From Pirellulaceae bacterium (lineage in GTDB: Bacteria > Planctomycetota > Planctomycetia > Pirellulales > Pirellulaceae): a stretch of DNA of 64,000 bases. A program made the translations under genes and the position numbers. Positions within the stretch are counted from its first letter, which is position 1; every line of letters begins with the position of its first letter. The DNA lies in NCBI GenBank assembly GCA_028280445.1, contig JANQLU010000136.1:493308-557307 (forward strand). Reading direction: 5' to 3'. Below the pieces are notes generated by a model, which was given only the letters and a program-made list of their open reading frames with translations, had not been told where the DNA came from and did no database searches. This document shows positions 60,742-64,000 of the stretch, piece after piece.

Positions 60742-61776
60742 TTAATCACCGACGACCAGGTAACCGTATCCTTGTTCGATCATGACGTCCTTTAAAGCAT
60801 CGAAATATCCGTTGTGTTCATTCTGTAGACCCAACAGACTTTCGTAGTTGGTGTATTCGCTGGTGTTGAAATAAACATTGTAGCCACCATCGTTTTGGGC
60901 AAAGATCTTGTTGACCTTGCCAAAATGCTCGTAGTACTTCCATCGCCAGCGTTTGTTGATCCAAACCAGTTCCTTGTCAAAAAACGTCGGTGCCGGGTCG
61001 CCCCAAAACACCCAACGTTGTGTCATGTCGGCGAGCTCAGCTCCATTTTTGTTGGGACCTTGGCACAATGACTTGAGATTGATGTCACCAACCTTGGGGG
61101 CGCCGAATGTTTGTAAACCGGAAATGTTAATATCGTATTGGTAATGCAATCGTATTGCTGCAATCGCTGCGTTGGCACCTCCCAAACTGTGGCCGGTGAT
61201 GAAAACTTTTTTCCCTTGCTGATAAGCTTGCAAGATTCGTTGGCGGATCGGCCCGAATTCGCTGTCAACGTTGTGCCAAAATCCTTTGTGAACATAACAA
61301 TATTTTCCAGCAATGTTGACGTACTTGAAATCGTCGTCGACGTCGCCGACATAATCCGCCATGATCGAATACAGCGGAGTTCCCTGGGCACTGGTTCCAC
61401 GAAAGACCAAAAACACCGAATCGTCGTTCGACAGAATCGCGCCTTCAGTTCCCGTCCACGAGTTCATAAAAACGTAGTCGACGTCTAAACCTTGCGGTTC
61501 AAAAATCTCTTCCAAATCTTCGCGCAATTGCGATTCATTCAAACTCATCGTGTAGATTTTAAAACTCAATTGGGACAACAGATAAGAGTTGACGATTGAG
61601 GGTTGTGTTTGGTTGGGGTTAAAAAAATCGTAAGGTTGTGTGTAAAAACGAATCGGTGTTAACGGCGTGTAATAATACTGAGCCTGGGTCGAATTGGTGG
61701 ATACCGACAAAAACCCGATGGCGATCATCGATAACAAAATGGTCTGCTTCAAACTGAAATTTTTACAAATAGGCAT
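60742..61776 (-). CDS. Secreted class 3 lipase
   Basis: A protein of about 344 residues with a signal peptide (ILLSMIAIGFLSVSTNSTQA). Lipase class 3 marks are SVFLVFRGTSAQG, HKGFWHNVDSEFGPIRQRIL, the nucleophile elbow KKVFITGHSLGGANAAIAA, and LQTFGAPKVGD. The aspartate and histidine of the triad are plausible (WGDPAP and later histidines) but not fixed. AGGAG seven bases before MPICKNF sets the start. Family members hydrolyse acylglycerols. Confidence 0.9.
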   Translation of the reverse strand: MPICKNFSLKQTILLSMIAIGFLSVSTNSTQAQYYYTPLTPIRFYTQPYDFFNPNQTQPSIVNSYLLSQLSFKIYTMSLNESQLREDLEEIFEPQGLDVDYVFMNSWTGTEGAILSNDDSVFLVFRGTSAQGTPLYSIMADYVGDVDDDFKYVNIAGKYCYVHKGFWHNVDSEFGPIRQRILQAYQQGKKVFITGHSLGGANAAIAAIRLHYQYDINISGLQTFGAPKVGDINLKSLCQGPNKNGAELADMTQRWVFWGDPAPTFFDKELVWINKRWRWKYYEHFGKVNKIFAQNDGGYNVYFNTSEYTNYESLLGLQNEHNGYFDALKDVMIEQGYGYLVVGD

Positions 61777-61924
61777 TGCTTCGCTCCTAAAAAAGATACT
61801 TGTGTCCCTGGTCTGAAGCGAACAATGAAATCGACTGTTACAAACCTCCAGAATGCCGGTCAAACAGCTGCGTTTTGCGGGATGATCTGCTCAAAAAGAT
61901 GATGCAAGCGACGTTTGGCGGTCA

Positions 61925-61944
61925 GGTGTGGGAACCGGCCCTAC
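61925..61944 (+). repeat. Family B repeat, decayed right arm (B7)
   Basis: GGTGTGGGAACCGGCCCTAC is the right end of a family B element with one change; the left arm is absent. It ends 13 bp before the stop codon of the minus-strand membrane protein gene. Confidence 0.6.
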
Positions 61945-61957
61945 AATGCGATTGCAA

Positions 61958-62737
61958 CTAGCCCAACAACACTCTGGCCAGAACAAGTCCTAAAATTGCT
62001 AGTCCGACGATCATGAACAAAAGCCCATAGAGCGGAAACAAGGCAATGAATTTGAGTTTTCCGCCAACCGATTCAACGACTCGCTTGGCCCGTTCGGCAA
62101 AAGATTCAACTTGAGTTGAATACTGTTCCGTGCCCGCGAGTTTCGAAGTGGTCGCGGTGGATTGAATGGTATCGTCAATTTTTTCGCTGCTTACCCGTCG
62201 AATGACATTTTTGACAATCGAACCGATCGAACGACGGTAGATCCACAACATCGGACGAGACAAAAAACCAAAAGCTTTTTTAGTTGCTGTTTCCAGCGAT
62301 GGCGCAAGAATTTGTTCATAAGACTGTTGAAACAATTCGCCCGACGAAGGCAATTCGGTTTCTCCCGAGCGAACGTTGCTGTAATCGCCAGCAGCCAACC
62401 GTGTCGTATCCAGCATGATCGTCAACACACCTTCGATATTCGTCAGCGCATTTTGAATCAACCAAACAATGGCAAACAATCCGCCGCACAGAAAACCGAT
62501 CAATGTGAATCCGGCCACCAAAAGTACTCGCACCCAAATTGAGACATCGGTACCCCAAAAGACCAGGCAACCGACGACCAAAAAAGCGACTGCCCCGAGG
62601 ATGGCAAAGCAAAATATCTTGAAAATTGCCTTGGGGATGCTGATCAACTCCACAATTCGATCCACCAACTCGGGTGATCGATATTTGGAAAGATCCAATT
62701 TGGTTTTTTGCGGAATATCGCTTTGAACTTCGGTCAC
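61958..62737 (-). CDS. Membrane protein, unknown
   Basis: A 259-residue protein with three hydrophobic segments: two near residues 38-90 (IFKIFCFAILGAVAFLVVG; LLVAGFTLIGFLCGGLFAIV) and one at the C-terminus (FPLYGLLFMIVGLAILGLVL). Between them is a soluble amphipathic domain (LDTTRLAAGDYSNVRSGETE; RRSIGSIVKNVIRRVSSEKI). No family recognised. It is monocistronic and upstream of the lipase gene on the same strand, 180 bp apart. Confidence 0.7.
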   Translation of the reverse strand: MTEVQSDIPQKTKLDLSKYRSPELVDRIVELISIPKAIFKIFCFAILGAVAFLVVGCLVFWGTDVSIWVRVLLVAGFTLIGFLCGGLFAIVWLIQNALTNIEGVLTIMLDTTRLAAGDYSNVRSGETELPSSGELFQQSYEQILAPSLETATKKAFGFLSRPMLWIYRRSIGSIVKNVIRRVSSEKIDDTIQSTATTSKLAGTEQYSTQVESFAERAKRVVESVGGKLKFIALFPLYGLLFMIVGLAILGLVLARVLLG

Positions 62738-62926
62738 AGCAGTTTTTCAAATCATCGTAGATATATTGACCGCAAATTTTCGACAATGTGGCCGATTTGC
62801 CAATGACGCTGGCAGAAAAATTCGGATTCGTTCTCATTTTGAGAACACGGTCTCAGAATGGGAAGAATTCCCAAGTGGTATCACCGCTACAAAGCTAAAA
62901 ACAAGGGGTTTTTGAGCTAGCGTCAT

Positions 62927-62954
62927 TTGGCACGGTTGTTGCGTGGTCTAAATA
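62927..62954 (+). promoter_or_regulatory. Promoter-like element for candidate RNA 1
   Basis: TTGGCA (one mismatch to TTGACA), 16-base spacer, TAAATA (weak -10). It lies just before a stable hairpin. It shares the 9-mer TTTGGCACG with the second candidate promoter. Confidence 0.35.
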
Positions 62955-62959
62955 ACCAG

Positions 62960-63073
62960 ACTCAGTGGTAATCGAATCTCTCCATCTCCCGAAAATTACC
63001 ACTGGTCCCCGCAATCAAGGATCTTTTCGTCCAAAGTAAAATCCTGCCCTCGCCGCGTTCTGCGGCATTTTTT
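62960..63073 (+). ncRNA. Candidate small RNA 1, hairpin with CU-rich loop
   Basis: From the predicted start, CAGTGGTAAT pairs perfectly with ATTACCACTG, closing a 22-base loop that contains AATCTCTCCATCTCCCGAA. Near the end, GCCGC-GTTCT-GCGGC followed by T's makes an intrinsic terminator. Total about 114 bases. No open reading frame with a ribosome-binding site lies inside it. The loop is complementary to GGAG-type ribosome-binding sites. Expression is not known; this is a sequence-only prediction. Confidence 0.4.
63051..63073 (+). terminator. Intrinsic terminator of candidate RNA 1
   Basis: GCCGC / GCGGC with a five-base loop and a run of seven T's. No protein gene lies upstream on this strand within 2.4 kb, which is why an RNA gene is suspected. 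Confidence 0.7.
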
Positions 63074-63122
63074 TATGCGCTCACTCGTTGAAAAGGATTG
63101 TTTGTGCGCTACACGCACATAA

Positions 63123-63179
63123 GGGAGGGCGAGGCTCCCGCCGAGCCGCAGATGTATCGTATTGGCTCGGCAGGAGCCA
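63123..63179. repeat. Family G inverted repeat
   Basis: GGCGAGGCTCCCGCCGAGCC and complement GGCTCGGCAGGAGCC around about 18 bases. Only one copy is seen here. It is placed 17 bp before family A copy A6. Confidence 0.65.
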
Positions 63180-63196
63180 GCGCTATCAAGCCACCT

Positions 63197-63265
63197 GTGA
63201 GCGGGAAGGAGCTAGCCGCCGGTACAAAGCGCTGACGAACCGGCGGCTAGCGCCTTGCCGCTCAC
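63197..63265. repeat. Family A palindromic repeat (A6)
   Basis: Left arm GTGAGCGGGAAGGAGCTAGC carries two changes not matched on the right arm (GCTAGCGCCTTGCCGCTCAC), so this copy is decaying. Confidence 0.85.
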
Positions 63266-63412
63266 AATTTGCTGATGTTCCAATAACGTTCATCAACGAA
63301 ACTCTGGTTCATTCTGAGATGAAATTCGCAATTCGAGAGAATTTTTAAAATCAGCCAGCTCGCCTGCATAGAAAACAACGTTGAATTCAGCTGTTTGTTG
63401 TCGAGCAAAACT

Positions 63413-63441
63413 TTGGCACGCGCTTTGCCTTATTGTTTTAT
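63413..63441 (+). promoter_or_regulatory. Promoter-like element for candidate RNA 2
   Basis: TTGGCA, 17-base spacer, TTTTAT (four of six -10 positions). Optimal spacing; shares TTTGGCACG with the first candidate promoter. Confidence 0.4.
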
Positions 63442-63442
63442 C

Positions 63443-63525
63443 GACCGAGTGAAGACCTTTTCCTCATGATCTCCCGATCTCCGAAACTGATCTCTCTCTC
63501 CGGTTTTTGCTCGGTCATTTTTGAT
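63443..63525 (+). ncRNA. Candidate small RNA 2
   Basis: GACCGAG at the predicted start pairs with CTCGGTC 60 bases later, which is followed by a T-rich stretch. The interior contains ATCTCCCGATCTCCGAAA and GATCTCTCTCTCCGG, CU-rich like the loop of candidate 1. The RNA may instead read on to the stronger terminator 80 bases further. Confidence 0.35.
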
Positions 63526-63545
63526 TTATTTTTCTGGCTTATAAT

Positions 63546-63607
63546 TCTCATCGGCATTGCCTCTTAAAAATCTCTCTTCCCCCGAAGCCGCATCAGCGGC
63601 TTTTTTC
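63546..63607 (+). ncRNA. Candidate short RNA 3, after a perfect TATAAT
   Basis: A perfect TATAAT (63540-63545) with a poor -35 precedes about 55 bases that carry AATCTCTCTTCCCCCGAA and end in the terminator hairpin AGCCGC / GCGGCT plus T's. It could be an independent short transcript or the end of candidate 2. Confidence 0.25.
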
Positions 63608-63608
63608 T
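63585..63608 (+). terminator. Intrinsic terminator of candidate RNA 2/3
   Basis: AGCCGC, four-base loop, GCGGCT, then TTTTTT. A strong signal with no protein gene upstream. Confidence 0.75.
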
Positions 63609-63668
63609 TTTCTTTACTCGCATTTAAATGATTTGGCGTTGCAGCTTACGAATCTTACGAACACGACG

Positions 63669-63783
63669 CACGGGTGCCACTGGCTCCGCCAGTGATTTGT
63701 ATGTCAACGCCGCAGTTTTCATTCAATTGAAGTATTTAGCAACTACTATCTAATCACAGCACTGGCATAGCCAATGCCACCCG
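63669..63783. repeat. Family E element (E2), MITE-like
   Basis: Ends GGGTGCCACTGGCTCCGCCA and the decayed complement (CACTGGCATAGCCAATGCCACC). The interior shares TTCAATTGAA and AACTACTAT with E1. Confidence 0.7.
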
Positions 63784-63805
63784 ACGTTGCAGCTTACGAA
63801 TCTTA

Positions 63806-63873
63806 CGAACACGACGCGCTGGGCGAGTGGTTTCGCGCGGTCAAACCACTCGCTGGCGCTTCGTGCTCGTATC
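63806..63873. repeat. Family D palindromic repeat (D3)
   Basis: Left arm decayed (GAACACGACGCGCTGGGCGA), right arm intact (CACTCGCTGGCGCTTCGTGC). It lies 23 bp after E2. Confidence 0.75.
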
Positions 63874-63930
63874 CTCGTCGCGCTTACGATTTCCTTCGCT
63901 AACTAGGATTTTGCATTAAACAAAAATCGC

Positions 63931-64000
63931 AACCCGAAACGTGAGTGAGGGACTATGTTTCACCGCACATCAGCGTCGTGTGGTCCCTCGCTCACGCTTC
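63931..64000. repeat. Family C palindromic repeat, running to the window edge (C5)
   Basis: Left arm CCCGAAACGTGAGTGAGGGA and right arm GGTCCCTCGCTCACGCTTC, cut at the window edge. The preceding GATTTTGCATTAAACAAAAA is the reverse complement of the spacer between C2 and C3, so the flank belongs to the element. Confidence 0.8.

Larger units (their letters stand above)
62738..64000. other. Gene-poor region with repeats and candidate small-RNA signals
   Basis: About 1.26 kb without a supported protein gene. It holds two promoter-like/terminator-like pairs (below), a G element and copies of repeat families A, C, D and E. Frames across it (for example one of about 86 codons over the A/G repeats) are products of repeat sequence and lack ribosome-binding sites. 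Confidence 0.5.

Noticed and set aside
63088..63348. 86-codon frame over the G and A repeats
   Set aside because: Most of it is repeat sequence read through; no ribosome-binding site or conserved residues.
1..64000. tRNA, rRNA, tmRNA or riboswitch genes
   Set aside because: No cloverleaf, CCA-ended or conserved rRNA segments, and no recognised riboswitch core, were found by reading; a covariance search would be decisive.

Overview
The window looks like chromosomal DNA of a member of the Planctomycetota, probably the Pirellulales/Pirellulaceae; this placement is an inference. It rests on gene families typical of that phylum: a PSCyt1/DUF1549/DUF1553 (PSD1) protein followed by a DUF1501 protein, a secreted sulfatase, a PEP-CTERM metalloprotease, a serine/threonine kinase carrying a zinc anti-sigma motif, several ECF sigma factors, and a Cys-rich wall-type protein with YRPV/RVPV repeats. 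Base composition is near balanced. No rRNA, tRNA, CRISPR array, phage or transposase gene was seen.

Layout. 1-4.3 kb: housekeeping genes (start of aroB, rdgB, and a tmk-holB-asnB run on the minus strand). 4.9-8.1 kb: a Cys-rich secreted protein, a TGS-domain GTPase and a secreted coiled-coil protein. 8.3-10.7 kb: a serine beta-lactamase-like hydrolase and malic enzyme. 11.0-18.1 kb: a lower meta-cleavage (catechol) module. 4-oxalocrotonate decarboxylase and a membrane protein lie on one strand, behind a truncated haemoglobin and a monohaem cytochrome; 2-oxopent-4-enoate hydratase, acetaldehyde dehydrogenase and 4-hydroxy-2-oxovalerate aldolase form an operon on the other. 18.2-23.8 kb: a lipase, acetyltransferases, an outer-membrane barrel, a Nei/Fpg glycosylase and an enoyl-CoA hydratase. 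24.3-33.6 kb: secreted protease, DTW-domain tRNA modification enzyme, DinB, small lipoprotein, AlkD-like repair protein, fasciclin protein and sulfatase. 33.9-44.5 kb: large secreted proteins around a divergent double ECF sigma locus with its kinase, anti-sigma and secreted partners. 44.7-54.9 kb: TPR protein, acid phosphatase, unknown protein and the PSD1/DUF1501 pair. 55-62.7 kb: MATE exporter, AraC regulator, a fusion of a BAAT-type hydrolase with an S41-type protease, a class 3 lipase and a membrane protein. 62.7-64 kb: no protein gene, but promoter-like and terminator-like signals consistent with small RNAs.

Intergenic DNA is heavily populated by dispersed palindromic elements. I separate seven families (A-G). 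Several copies abut stop codons and two supply them. The most unusual items are the possible small-RNA cluster with repeated CU-rich, Shine-Dalgarno-complementary motifs near the right end, the BAAT-hydrolase/S41 fusion, the symmetric operator-like sites upstream of the globin and decarboxylase genes, and the 20-bp-spaced direct repeats in front of the AraC gene. All functions are read from sequence by eye; no database search was possible.
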